The notes below the pieces were generated by a model. The model saw only the letters and a list, made by a program, of their open reading frames with translations, had not been told where the DNA came from and ran no database searches. A stretch of DNA of 64,000 nt from Methylocystis echinoides (lineage in GTDB: Bacteria > Pseudomonadota > Alphaproteobacteria > Rhizobiales > Beijerinckiaceae), in assembly GCF_040687965.1 (NCBI RefSeq), contig NZ_CP156084.1, forward strand, positions 3,224,501-3,288,500, in the 5' to 3' direction. Of the stretch, positions 29,164 to 37,743 are shown one piece after another; position 1 is the first letter of the stretch; every line of letters begins with the position of its first letter. Position numbers and translations under genes: made by a program.

Positions 29164-29685
29164 TCAGAGACGGAAGCGAATCTGGTCCGTCCAGAAGCGC
29201 TCGAGACGGGTGAGCGACTGGTTCAGGGAGCGGAACTCCTCGGGAGAGACGCCGCCGATCTGCTCGATCGTCTTGGCGTGCTTGTCGTAGAGCTGCGCGA
29301 CAATGTCGTGGACTTCCTTGCCTTTGGGGGTGAGGCTGATGCGCACGGAGCGGCGGTCGAGGCGCGAGCGAGCATGGTGCAGATAGCCCGTGTCGACGAG
29401 CTTCTTGACGTTGTAGGAGACGTTGGAGCCCAGATAATAGCCGCGCGTGCGCAGTTCGCTCGCGGTCAGCTCCTTGTCGCCGATATTGTAGAGCAGGAGC
29501 GCCTGCACAGCGTTGACGTCGCCGCGGTCGCGGCGGTCGAACTCGTCCTTGATGACGTCGAGCAGGCGACGATGCAGACGCTCGACGAGGGTGAGCGCCT
29601 CAAGATAGACCGGCCTCACCTCGCCCGCGCGGTCGGCGGCGGCTTCGTTTCTGGCGGGCTGGGCGGTCTTCATAACGGCGCTCAT
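29164..29685 (-). CDS. MarR-family winged-helix transcriptional regulator
   Basis: A 173-residue DNA-binding regulator. Helices flank a winged helix: KELTASELRTRGYYLGSNVS holds the helix-turn-helix, and HHARSRLDRRSVRISLTPKG is the wing with the family D-x-R-S/R pattern. It resembles LdtR-type regulators of Rhizobiales, which control cell-wall L,D-transpeptidases, but this link is inferred from memory of the family. The start at 29685 follows GGAGAAAAGG; ATG 29697 and 29718 lie upstream. It diverges from the NadM-like gene. Confidence 0.8.
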   Translation of the reverse strand: MSAVMKTAQPARNEAAADRAGEVRPVYLEALTLVERLHRRLLDVIKDEFDRRDRGDVNAVQALLLYNIGDKELTASELRTRGYYLGSNVSYNVKKLVDTGYLHHARSRLDRRSVRISLTPKGKEVHDIVAQLYDKHAKTIEQIGGVSPEEFRSLNQSLTRLERFWTDQIRFRL

Positions 29686-29939
29686 CCTTTTCTCCATCGT
29701 TTTCGTTGCGTCGCGCATGTCTTGCTTGATGAGGTCAAATTATCTGCTCACGAATGAACTTGAGTTTAAATAACAGCCTGAATCGCGCGTTTACCCAGAC
29801 TTGCGGGCTTTGGGTGAATCAAAGTTGAACCGAAAGCGGCAAGTTTGGCGTAATGCGCTGGATCGCTAAGGATTCGCGGGCGACTGTTAAGAAGCCGCTG
29901 GGCTTTTATTAATCTTTGCGGAAACAGAAGGGAGCAAGA

Positions 29940-30947
29940 GTGGCGAAATACGATCTCGCGGTTGTCGTCGCGCGCTTCCAACCCGTGCAGAACTCGCATT
30001 GCGTCCTTCTCGAGCATGCGCTCGCGCAGGCCCATCGCGCGCTTGCGCTCGTCGGCTCCTCTGACGCCGCGCGCACGCCCAAGCAACCGTGGAGCTATGC
30101 GGAGCGCGCCGAGATGATCGCGGCCGCGCTCGGGCCGGCGGCGTCGCGCGTCACGACGCTGCCGCTGCGCGACCATCTCTACAATGCGCACCGCTGGCGC
30201 GCCGAAACGCAGGCGCAGGTGGCGCGCGTCGCAGGCGACGCACAATCCGTCGCGCTCTTTTGCGCGGCGCACGACGCCCGTGCGTTTCCGCAATGGGCGC
30301 AGATTGTGATCGATCTGCCGCCGGCGCCTTCGGCTGAAGCAATTTGCGAAGCGCTCTTTGCAGATTCAGACAGCGGCCTGCGCTTGATCGAAGACCATAC
30401 GCCGGAGGCGGTCTTCGACATGATCTCGACATTCTGCCGTTCCGGCGCCTTTGCGCGTCTGCGCGAAGAATATCGCATCATCCAGGCGGAACGCGGGGCT
30501 TGGGCCCAGGCGCCGTTTCCGACGATCTTCGTCACGGTCGACGCCGTCGTCGCACATTCGGGCCATGTGCTGCTCGTCGAACGCCGGCATGATCCGGGGC
30601 GTGGGCTGTGGGCGCTGCCGGGCGGCTTCGTCGAGCCGCACGAAACAGTGCGCGACGCGGCGATCCGCGAATTGCGCGAAGAGACGATGATCGAGGTTTC
30701 AACCTCGGCGCTGCTCGGCCATCTGCGCGACGCGGTCGTGTTCGACGACCCGCAGCGGTCGCTGCGCGGGCGCACGATCACCCACGCCTTCTTCTTCGAC
30801 TTTCCGTCGGGAGATCTGCCGGAGGTTCAAGGCGGCGACGACGCAGCTTGCGCACGCTGGGTCCCGATGCATGAAATCAGCGGCATGCGATCGCGCATGT
30901 TCGAGGATCACTTCTTCATCCTCGAACATTTTCTTGGTCTCGATTGA
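29940..30947 (+). CDS. NadM-like/Nudix two-domain protein (probable ADP-ribose pyrophosphatase)
   Basis: A 335-residue protein matching the bacterial NMN adenylyltransferase-Nudix fusion (as in Synechocystis Slr0787). The Nudix half is intact, with box GGFVEPHETVRDAAIRELRE + ET and the family segment SLRGRTITHAFFFDFPSGDL. The nucleotidyltransferase half looks degraded: RFQPVQNSH replaces the usual RFQP-x-H-x-G-H, and the S-S-T-x-x-R motif is SAEAICE. It may therefore only hydrolyse ADP-ribose or a related dinucleotide. The start GTG 29940 follows GGGAG; TTG 29916 is less likely. Confidence 0.82.
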   Translation: MAKYDLAVVVARFQPVQNSHCVLLEHALAQAHRALALVGSSDAARTPKQPWSYAERAEMIAAALGPAASRVTTLPLRDHLYNAHRWRAETQAQVARVAGDAQSVALFCAAHDARAFPQWAQIVIDLPPAPSAEAICEALFADSDSGLRLIEDHTPEAVFDMISTFCRSGAFARLREEYRIIQAERGAWAQAPFPTIFVTVDAVVAHSGHVLLVERRHDPGRGLWALPGGFVEPHETVRDAAIRELREETMIEVSTSALLGHLRDAVVFDDPQRSLRGRTITHAFFFDFPSGDLPEVQGGDDAACARWVPMHEISGMRSRMFEDHFFILEHFLGLD

Positions 30948-30970
30948 AGCTGAGCGCGCGGACTTTCCCG

Positions 30971-30993
30971 CTCCCCCGCCTGCGGGGAGAGGG
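30971..30993. repeat. REP-like palindrome
   Basis: CTCCCCCGC and GCGGGGAGAG arms, a copy of the CCCTCTCCCCGC family, between the converging NadM-like gene and the gene at 31009. It may help terminate both. Confidence 0.6.
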
Positions 30994-31008
30994 CAGGGCG
31001 ACTGAGCG

Positions 31009-31524
31009 TCAGCCTTCCTGACGCGGGGCGGGGCGGGCGCGCGCCTCTCTGCGGCGTCGGCGCTCCCGCAGACGCGGCGCGTCGACGTCCTGGCCAGCCT
31101 CGAAGGTCAGGCCGAAATACATGATGATGAGAAGCGCATTGACGCCGATCAGCCAATAGCCGCCGACGAAAAAGCCCGGCATGCTCAGGGTGAGAAAGAT
31201 CTGCGCGCTGGCGATGAGCAGCCAGAGCACGCCGCCCCAGGGCGTCGCGAGCCAGAGGCCGACGCCGGCGACGAGATCGAGCACCGCGAAAAAAATCACC
31301 GCGAAGGCGGCGTTTTGCGGCATCGTGTCGAAGATCGACTGTTTGGCCATGAGCACGATGCGCCAGTGCATTAAGCCCTGCATCAGCCAGAACAGCGCGA
31401 CGATGCGCATGAAGCGCGACAGCAGCATGCCCCATTTGGCCGCGTCGCCCGCGGGGCCGGGATCGCCGACCCGGATCGGACGATAAGGATCGTCGCCGTC
31501 GTCATAGATGCTGGGATCGGCCAT
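31009..31524 (-). CDS. Four-helix integral membrane protein (DUF6163-like)
   Basis: A 171-residue membrane protein with about four hydrophobic helices (near residues 35-58, 72-92, 96-115 and 120-142), an acidic N-terminus and a very Arg-rich C-terminal tail. The pattern resembles a small alphaproteobacterial DUF6163-type family of unknown role. The start ATG 31524 (MADPSIYDDG) is chosen over TTG 31527. It lies 54 bases downstream of trpE on the same strand and may be cotranscribed. Confidence 0.65.
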   Translation of the reverse strand: MADPSIYDDGDDPYRPIRVGDPGPAGDAAKWGMLLSRFMRIVALFWLMQGLMHWRIVLMAKQSIFDTMPQNAAFAVIFFAVLDLVAGVGLWLATPWGGVLWLLIASAQIFLTLSMPGFFVGGYWLIGVNALLIIMYFGLTFEAGQDVDAPRLRERRRRREARARPAPRQEG

Positions 31525-31578
31525 CAACGGTCCTTTGGCGGAGCCGGACGCGGGCCTCCGGCTCGATCAAACCCCAAA

Positions 31579-33114
31579 TCATTGCCCCCGGCGCGCGCGG
31601 GCGGCGAAGCGGACGGCTTCCTCGGCGGCGCGGAACAACGCCTTCGCCTTGTTCGCGCACTCGCGGTTTTCATATTCGGGCTCGCTATCATAGACGACGC
31701 CCGCGCCGGCCTGCACATGCATCTTGCCGTCTTTGACGATCGCCGTGCGCAACACGATGCAGGTGTCCATCTGTCCCGCAGAGCCGAAATAGCCGATGCA
31801 GCCGCCGTAAATGCCGCGCTTGTCGGTCTCGAGTTCGTCGATGATCTCCATGGCCCGCACCTTGGGCGCGCCGGAGACCGTGCCGGCGGGAAAGCCCGCC
31901 GCGAGCGCGTCGATGCAGTCGAAACGGCTCTCGTCCAACTCGCCTTCGACATTCGAGACGATATGCATGACGTGGCTGTAGCGCTCGATCGTAAAACTGT
32001 CGGTGACGCGCACCGTCCCGGTTTTCGCGACGCGGCCGACGTCGTTGCGGCCGAGATCCAGCAGCATGAGATGCTCGGCGCGCTCTTTCTCGTCGGCGAG
32101 AAGTTCGGCGGCGAGCCGCTCGTCCTCGACCTTGTTCTCGCTGCGCCAGCGCGTGCCGGCGATCGGTCGGATGGTGACCTTGCCTTCGGCGACTCGCACG
32201 AGAATTTCCGGGCTCGAGCAGACGATCTGAAACGCGCCGAAGTCGAGGAAGCAGAGGAACGGCGCGGGATTGACGCGGCGCAGCGCGCGATAGAGCGCGA
32301 AGGCGGGCAGCGCGAAAGGCGCGGTGAAACGCTGCGAGAGCACGACCTGAAAAATATCGCCCGCGCGGATATATTCCTTCGCCCGCTCCACCATCTCGAG
32401 GAAACGGGACTTCGGCGTGTTGGAAACCGGCTCTTCGGCGAGGAGCGCGGGATCGCAGCCGGCGTCGCGATGTTCGAGCGGCGCCTCCAGCGTCGCGACG
32501 ACCCTGTCGAGACGCGCCAGCGCCGCCTCATAGGCGGCCTTGGCGGCGACGCCCGCGCGCGGGCGCACCGGGGTCACGATGGAGATTTCATCGCGGACAG
32601 TATCGAAGACGACCATGACGGTCGGGCGGATGAACAGCGCGTCCGGAACGCCGATCTTGTCGTCCTTGGCGGGCGCCAGCCGCTCCATCTGGCGCACCAT
32701 GTCGTAGCCGAGATAGCCGAAGACGCCGGCGGCCATTGGCGGCGACTGCGGCGCGGCGGCCGGGATGGCGGATTCCGCGATGAGCTGGCGCAGCGCCGCG
32801 AGCGGCGCCACGCCACAGGGCGCAAAGGCGTTGGCGTCCGCGAGCGCGTCGCGGTTGATTTCGGCCCGGTCGCCCACCGCGCGGAAGATCACGTCCGGGT
32901 CGAGGCCGATCATCGAGTAGCGCCCCCGCGCGGCGCCGCCCTCGACCGATTCGAGCAGGAAGGTCGAGCCGGCGCGCTCGCGCGAGAGTTTCAGATAAGC
33001 GGAGACCGGCGTCTCCAGATCGCCGACGAGGCGCGTCACGACGAGCCTCGGACGTCCGGCGTCGTAATCGGCGGCGAAAGCCCCGAAGTCGGGCTCGAAC
33101 ACGGCGCCTGTCAC
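31579..33114 (-). CDS. trpE: Anthranilate synthase component I
   Basis: Chorismate-utilising enzyme producing anthranilate, partner of TrpG. The 511-residue protein contains RAKEYIRAGDIFQVVLSQRF, CSSPEILVR, RPIAGTRWR, LMLLDLGRNDVGRV, AGFPAGTVSGAPKVRAMEII and YGGCIGYFG, all standard chorismate-site blocks. It starts at GTG 33114, which overlaps the ppiD stop by three bases, so translation is coupled to ppiD. trpE is separated from trpGDC by the M50, MarR, NadM-like and DUF6163-like genes. Confidence 0.95.
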   Translation of the reverse strand: MTGAVFEPDFGAFAADYDAGRPRLVVTRLVGDLETPVSAYLKLSRERAGSTFLLESVEGGAARGRYSMIGLDPDVIFRAVGDRAEINRDALADANAFAPCGVAPLAALRQLIAESAIPAAAPQSPPMAAGVFGYLGYDMVRQMERLAPAKDDKIGVPDALFIRPTVMVVFDTVRDEISIVTPVRPRAGVAAKAAYEAALARLDRVVATLEAPLEHRDAGCDPALLAEEPVSNTPKSRFLEMVERAKEYIRAGDIFQVVLSQRFTAPFALPAFALYRALRRVNPAPFLCFLDFGAFQIVCSSPEILVRVAEGKVTIRPIAGTRWRSENKVEDERLAAELLADEKERAEHLMLLDLGRNDVGRVAKTGTVRVTDSFTIERYSHVMHIVSNVEGELDESRFDCIDALAAGFPAGTVSGAPKVRAMEIIDELETDKRGIYGGCIGYFGSAGQMDTCIVLRTAIVKDGKMHVQAGAGVVYDSEPEYENRECANKAKALFRAAEEAVRFAARARRGQ

Positions 33115-35015
33115 TGTTCTTCCTTGCCCACTCCGACGGCGGCTTCGAGCGCCTTCTGATTGATCTCGACGTTGAGCGCCTTTTCGAGGCCGCCGACATA
33201 TTGCTCGAGGAGATCGTTCTGCACGGCTGGCTTGAGCTGGTCGGCGATGATCTTGGATTCAACGGAGTTCGGGTCGAAGGGCGGCGTCTGCGCGTCCTTC
33301 ACGACGAAGATCAGCCGGCCGTTGTCGACCGTGGCGGAGCCCGCGCCGCCGGGCGGAACGTCGAAGAACTGCACGATGGTGTTGACCGTGAAGTCGGGCC
33401 GCTGCGCGCGCTTCACCTCGGTTGCGCGCTTCACCTCGAGTTTGAGCGCCTTGGCGGCGTCCTCGATGGACTGCCCGCCCTTGATCTTGGCCACGATCTC
33501 GTCCGCTTTGGCGGAGAGCGCCTTCTGGGCGTTTTCCGCGCGCATGGTTTCGGCGACCGAGTCTTTCACCTCTTCGAACGTCTTCTGGCGGGCGGGCTCG
33601 ATGGCGTTCACCTCGAACCAGACATGGCCGCCGTCGCGCGTCGCGACGGTTTCATTGTCCACGCCGATGTCGGAAGCGAAGGCCGCCTTCAAGAGGTCGG
33701 CGCCGGCGGGAACCTCGATCGCCTTTCCGTCCTTGCCGCGCCCCGCGTCGTCGACGCCGTCGATCACGCGGGTCTGGACGCCCGCCGCGGCGGCGGCTTC
33801 GGCCAGCGTCTTGCCGGCGGCGCGCTGATCCTCGATCGCATCGTGCAGCTTGCTGACCTGCGGGCCGGCGCGCTGCGTCGCGATCTCGGCCTTGAGCTCG
33901 GTCTTCGCCTGGTCGAAGGTCTTGGTGGTCACCGCAGGCGAAATCTTCTTCACAACGGAGATGACCGTGCCGAAGGCGGTCGTCACCGGCTCCGCGACGC
34001 CCGGCTGCGGCAAGGCGAAGACGGCGTCGCCGACCTTGGCGTCGCCAAAGTCGCGCTTCTCGACGAGGCCCAGATCGACGTCCTTGGGATTGCGCTTCAG
34101 CTCGGCGGCGAGCGCGTCGATGTCCGCGCCGCCCTTGAGCTTGGCGACGGCGTCCTGCGCTTCCGCGTCGGACTTGAAGACGAGCTGGCGCACCTCGCGC
34201 TTCTCGGGCGTCCCATAGCGCTTGCCTTTGACGTCGTCATAAAGCTTGCGCGCGTCGTCGTCGGAGACGTCGGCGACCTTGGCGATGGTGGAGGGGCTCG
34301 CCTCAACGACCGTGAGCTTGCGATATTCCTTGGCGCGGAACGTCTGCTCGCGGTCCTGGAAATATTTCTTCAGCTCCTCCTCGCTCGGCTTCTGAGCGTC
34401 GCCGGCGGCGGAGACAGGCAGGACGAAATAGTCGACCGAACGGGCCTCGTTGCGGAAGCGATGAATGGCCTCGACCATCAGCTTCGGCGGCTCGACGCCG
34501 GCGATGACGATGTCGGTCAAGGCCTTGCGAAGATAGGCGGCCTTCTGGTCGGCGAGGAAGCCGCGCTCGGTGTAGCCGGCGTCGCGGGCGATGGCCTTGA
34601 ACTTGTCCGCGTCGAAGGCGCCGTTCGTCTGGAACGCCTTCTCGTTGGCGATGATGCGCTGGGTCGTCTCGTCGCTGGAGGCGAGGCCGAGGTTGCGCGC
34701 CTTCTGGTCGAGGGCGACGTCGGTGATCAGGCGCTCCAAGACCTGCAGGTCCATGCCGGCGCGATGGGCCTCCTCGGCGGTGACGGCGCGGCGCATTTTC
34801 TGCTGCACGCGGCGCAGATCGTTCTGGAAGGCGGTGCGGAACTGGTCGACCGTCACCTCGCCGGCGCCCACTCGGGCGAGGCGCTGCGCCGTGAAGCCGC
34901 GGAAGACGTCTCCGACGCCCCAGATCGCGAAACTGATCACGATGACGCCCATCACAACCGCCATGATGGCGCGGCCGATCCAGTTCTGCGATGCGACGCG
35001 CAGGCCCTCGAGCAT
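33111..35015 (-). CDS. ppiD: PpiD-like periplasmic peptidyl-prolyl isomerase/chaperone
   Basis: A 634-residue membrane-anchored periplasmic foldase of the SurA/PpiD group. One helix near the N-terminus (about residues 15-37, AIMAVVMGVIVISFAIWGVG) anchors it. A SurA_N-like helical region follows, then a parvulin-type PPIase region (about 240-370) with VRQLVFKSDAEAQDAVAKL and LPQPGVAEPVTTAFG. It probably helps exported proteins fold. The start at 35015 fits the family N-terminus MLEGLRVASQNWIGR. Its stop overlaps trpE; the ppiD-trpE pairing is common in Rhizobiales. Confidence 0.9.
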   Translation of the reverse strand: MLEGLRVASQNWIGRAIMAVVMGVIVISFAIWGVGDVFRGFTAQRLARVGAGEVTVDQFRTAFQNDLRRVQQKMRRAVTAEEAHRAGMDLQVLERLITDVALDQKARNLGLASSDETTQRIIANEKAFQTNGAFDADKFKAIARDAGYTERGFLADQKAAYLRKALTDIVIAGVEPPKLMVEAIHRFRNEARSVDYFVLPVSAAGDAQKPSEEELKKYFQDREQTFRAKEYRKLTVVEASPSTIAKVADVSDDDARKLYDDVKGKRYGTPEKREVRQLVFKSDAEAQDAVAKLKGGADIDALAAELKRNPKDVDLGLVEKRDFGDAKVGDAVFALPQPGVAEPVTTAFGTVISVVKKISPAVTTKTFDQAKTELKAEIATQRAGPQVSKLHDAIEDQRAAGKTLAEAAAAAGVQTRVIDGVDDAGRGKDGKAIEVPAGADLLKAAFASDIGVDNETVATRDGGHVWFEVNAIEPARQKTFEEVKDSVAETMRAENAQKALSAKADEIVAKIKGGQSIEDAAKALKLEVKRATEVKRAQRPDFTVNTIVQFFDVPPGGAGSATVDNGRLIFVVKDAQTPPFDPNSVESKIIADQLKPAVQNDLLEQYVGGLEKALNVEINQKALEAAVGVGKEEQ

Positions 35016-35231
35016 TTTTCCGGTTCCCTTATTTCCGATTTTTGGGGGCGTGCGGCCCCGATTTGGCGGCGGACTATAGGGAGGGGCGCGGGCCGTGGCA
35101 ATGAGCCGCGCGCATATCCGCGCCCGCGCGTCGATTTGCGACATTGCAAGGCCGAGCCTGGGCCGCCAGTCTCGCATCCGTCGCGCGGCGCCAGGCGTGG
35201 GCCGAAGCCCGATGCGCTTTTCAGCAATGGG

Positions 35232-36251
35232 ATGAGAATGGACGAAACCAGAAACGAGATCGCCGCCGATTCCGTCACAGCGCTCGAACAAGCCGCCGGC
35301 GCGGTCGAAGCGGAACCGCAGGACGCCGCTCCGGCGCGCGCCGCGGTCGAGCCTGCGCCGCAGCGAGAGGACGTCCGCCGGCTGCGCGCCGATTCGGAGG
35401 CGATCCGCCACGCCTTCGAGACGGGCGAGTTTCCCTACAAGACGCGACTGTCGAACAAGGTCTACCTCGACCATATGGCCGCCTTGCAGGTCGAGTTGCT
35501 CAAGGCCCAGAACTGGGTCAAGGAGGCCGGCCAGCGCATCGTCGTGCTGTTCGAGGGCCGCGACGCCGCCGGCAAGGGCGGCACGATCAAGCGGTTCATG
35601 GAGCATCTCAACCCGCGCGGCGCCCGCGTCGTCGCGTTGGAGAAGCCCACCGAGCGCGAGCGCACCCAGTGGTATTTTCAGCGTTACATCCAGCACCTGC
35701 CGGCGGGCGGCGAGATCGTCTTCTTCGACCGCAGCTGGTACAACCGCGCCGGCGTCGAACGCGTCATGAACTTTTGCACGCCGAACGAATATCTCGACTT
35801 CATGCGCCAGTGTCCCGATCTCGAGCGCATGTTCGTAAGCTCTGGCGTCAGACTCTACAAATACTGGTTTTCCGTGACGCGCGAGGAGCAGATGCGCCGC
35901 TTCAAGGCGCGGCAGACCGATCCGCTGAAACAGTGGAAGCTGTCGCCCATCGATCGAGCCTCCATGGATAAATGGGACGATTACACCGAGGCGAAGGAGG
36001 CGATGTTCTTCTTCACCGACACAGCGGATTCGCCCTGGGTCGTGATCAAGTCCGACGACAAGAAGCGCGCGCGCCTGAATTGCATGCAGCACTTCCTGTC
36101 GAGCCTCGATTATCCCAACAAGGACCACAGCGTCGTGCGCGGCCCCGACCCGCTGATCGTGGGAGCCAGCGCGCATGTCATCGGCCGCAGCGAGCACATC
36201 GTCGGCAGGTCGCTGACGATGGATCTCGAGAAAAAGCGCAAGCGCGGGTAG
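35232..36251 (+). CDS. ppk2: Polyphosphate kinase 2
   Basis: A 339-residue PPK2-family kinase that transfers phosphate between polyphosphate and nucleotides, usually favouring nucleotide synthesis from polyphosphate. Walker A is LFEGRDAAGKGGTIKRF (about residues 106-122) and the Walker B/lid is IVFFDRSWYNRAGVERV. The first ~55 residues are low-complexity and acidic. The start ATG 35232 (or 35238) is within the divergent spacer from ppiD. It is a stand-alone gene with its own terminator. Confidence 0.93.
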   Translation: MRMDETRNEIAADSVTALEQAAGAVEAEPQDAAPARAAVEPAPQREDVRRLRADSEAIRHAFETGEFPYKTRLSNKVYLDHMAALQVELLKAQNWVKEAGQRIVVLFEGRDAAGKGGTIKRFMEHLNPRGARVVALEKPTERERTQWYFQRYIQHLPAGGEIVFFDRSWYNRAGVERVMNFCTPNEYLDFMRQCPDLERMFVSSGVRLYKYWFSVTREEQMRRFKARQTDPLKQWKLSPIDRASMDKWDDYTEAKEAMFFFTDTADSPWVVIKSDDKKRARLNCMQHFLSSLDYPNKDHSVVRGPDPLIVGASAHVIGRSEHIVGRSLTMDLEKKRKRG

Positions 36252-36268
36252 TAGGCGCCGCTGAGGTC

Positions 36269-36300
36269 GAGGCGCGCCGCCAGCGCGCCTCACTTTTGTC
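36269..36300 (+). terminator. Rho-independent terminator after ppk2
   Basis: A 9-bp stem GAGGCGCGC/GCGCGCCTC with a 5-base loop, followed by ACTTTTGTC, 18 bases after the ppk2 stop. Confidence 0.75.
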
Positions 36301-36542
36301 GGGGTATGCGCAAGATCTCGCCGCTTCAAGGCCTCCGAGCAAAATTTTTTCATCGAAACTACGTTCAAAATCAATAGGCTACTTGCCGCGCAGGCGCTCC
36401 TCGCGTATCAATCGAGACGCTGACGCTGTACGGGAATGAATAGACCGGCGGCAACGGCTCCGGGGCGAGCGCTTGGCCCGCGGAGCTTCAAGTATAAATG
36501 CGGCGACGTACGCAACGCCAAGCGCCTCATAAAGGAACCTCC

Positions 36543-36986
36543 ATGCTGCGATCTTTTGGTCTCGCAGGAATGATGACGTGTGTACTCATTTCTGCGCCCG
36601 CCAATGCTTTCGATGTGGTCCGTCATGACTATGGTGGACGCGTTGAACCTTACGTCGCGCGTCTGTCTGCGGCCCAGTCCCGTGGCGAGCCGGTGCGCAT
36701 TGGTCCGGTCGAGTGCGACTCCTCCTGCACGCTCTACCTCGGCGCGCGTAACAGCTGCGTGCACCCGGGCGCCGTTTTCGGCTTCCATGCGCCGTGGGTC
36801 GGCGGTCCCAACAGCGGCGTCGTCGATCCGCAGATGACCGCCGTGTTCGCCTCGGCCTACAAACCGCCGCTGCGCCGCATCTTCATGAACCACGTGCGCG
36901 CCACGCGCGGCATGGTTCCGGGCCCGCTGCTCAAGCTTACGGGCGTGCAGCTCGCGAGCCTCGGCTATCGCCTCTGCGGCTACTGA
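36543..36986 (+). CDS. Secreted protein with ClpP/crotonase-like fold signature (COG3904-like)
   Basis: A 147-residue protein with a signal peptide (about residues 1-22, ending ANA). The mature part has ECDSSCTLYLGARNSC followed by PGAVFGFHAPW. This order, a Ser in a C-x-S-C-T-L strand followed by G-A-x-x-G-F-H, resembles COG3904 periplasmic proteins related to ClpP-fold serine peptidases. Whether it is active is unknown, as no clear full triad can be assigned. The start ATG 36543 follows AAAGGAACC. It stands alone between ppk2 and the eroded arsenic region. Confidence 0.65.
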   Translation: MLRSFGLAGMMTCVLISAPANAFDVVRHDYGGRVEPYVARLSAAQSRGEPVRIGPVECDSSCTLYLGARNSCVHPGAVFGFHAPWVGGPNSGVVDPQMTAVFASAYKPPLRRIFMNHVRATRGMVPGPLLKLTGVQLASLGYRLCGY

Positions 36987-37019
36987 TCGGACGGCTCAAG
37001 GGCAGGCGGCGGCGCGGTT

Positions 37020-37215
37020 TGGGTTTCGCGTAGCGCGCCGGCTTCACACCAGCCCTTGCTCCAATTTACGATCCAGCAGACGCTGAGCATGACCGGGAAC
37101 GATCAGAACGCCGACGACGGTCGCCAGCGCCGCTCCGGAGTCGAACCCGAACAGGCCGATCGCGGCCGCGACCGCGACTTTGAAAAAGTTGCTGGCCCCA
37201 TAAGCGCAGAGGGGC
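37020..37215 (-). pseudogene. Remnant of ACR3-type arsenite efflux permease
   Basis: Only the C-terminal tail of an ACR3 permease remains. On the minus strand, [20 protein letters not shown] and then [14 protein letters not shown] match the last membrane helices of ACR3. Just after this the frame shifts: the expected [17 protein letters not shown] continuation is still readable in another frame (plus-strand bases about 37045-37100). The first ~270 residues of the transporter are missing, and the sequence upstream is unrelated. This is a truncated, frameshifted, non-functional gene. Confidence 0.85.
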
Positions 37216-37315
37216 CGGCGACGCAATGGCGCGCGCGCCGCACAAGCGGTTGAGCCCCTCGGCCAGCGCCGCGTTGACATCGACGCCCCAGTGCGCATGA
37301 GCGGACGAGACCGGC

Positions 37316-37361
37316 CCCTCGTCCTTCGAGACGCGTGCTTCGCACGCTCCTCAGGATGAGG
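37316..37361 (-). repeat. Palindromic intergenic repeat, copy 1
   Basis: CCCTCGTCCTTCGAGACGCG through CGCTCCTCAGGATGAGGG. It belongs to the CCTCATCCTGAGGAG...TCTCGAAGGACGAGG class seen widely in Rhizobiales genomes. It is inverted relative to the copy at 37404. Confidence 0.75.
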
Positions 37362-37403
37362 GTCCTTGCATTGCCAAATCTTCTAAAAGCAAATTGACAA
37401 GCA

Positions 37404-37452
37404 GTCCTCATCCTGAGGAGCCGCCGCAGGCGGCGTCTCGAAGGACGAGGAC
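37404..37452 (+). repeat. Palindromic intergenic repeat, copy 2
   Basis: GTCCTCATCCTGAGGAGCCG through CGTCTCGAAGGACGAGGAC with an inner GCCGCCGCAGGCGGC hairpin. Together with copy 1 it forms a larger inverted repeat around 42 AT-richer bases, next to the ACR3 remnant. Confidence 0.75.
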
Positions 37453-37743
37453 TGCGGCTCCAGCGTTTGAAGATGTCGCGGAGAGCTTGCTTCCAATCGG
37501 GTCGGAAAGGCCTCGCCAGCGGCATTGCCGCAGACGGTAACTCTGCGGGGGGCCCGGCTCGCTGAAAATGTCCCGACCTTTCGAGGCGAAGCCTTCGGCT
37601 GGATGGCGGCGGCCGGCGGCTTCTGCATTTCTACCTCCCATTATATAGGAATATATACAGGTCCATGACGCTGCGCCTGCTGGCCGCATTGCGAGTCCGC
37701 GATCTTCTGTTACCTAAATCGAACGATCAGAGGATTCGCGCCC
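37453..37743. other. Non-coding spacer with AT-rich palindrome, possible eroded gene start
   Basis: No convincing gene. On the minus strand, GGGAGGTAGAA precedes an ATG at 37628, but the 80-residue frame runs into the repeat and matches nothing I recognise. TATATAGGAATATATA at 37642-37657 (6-bp arms) is a GC-poor island that could be an old operator or promoter, perhaps of the lost arsenic operon (inference). Confidence 0.35.

Noticed and set aside
33201-35231. Long plus-strand open frame (part of a 1016-residue frame)
   Set aside because: It is antisense to ppiD; only the part from 35232 (ppk2) has recognisable protein content.
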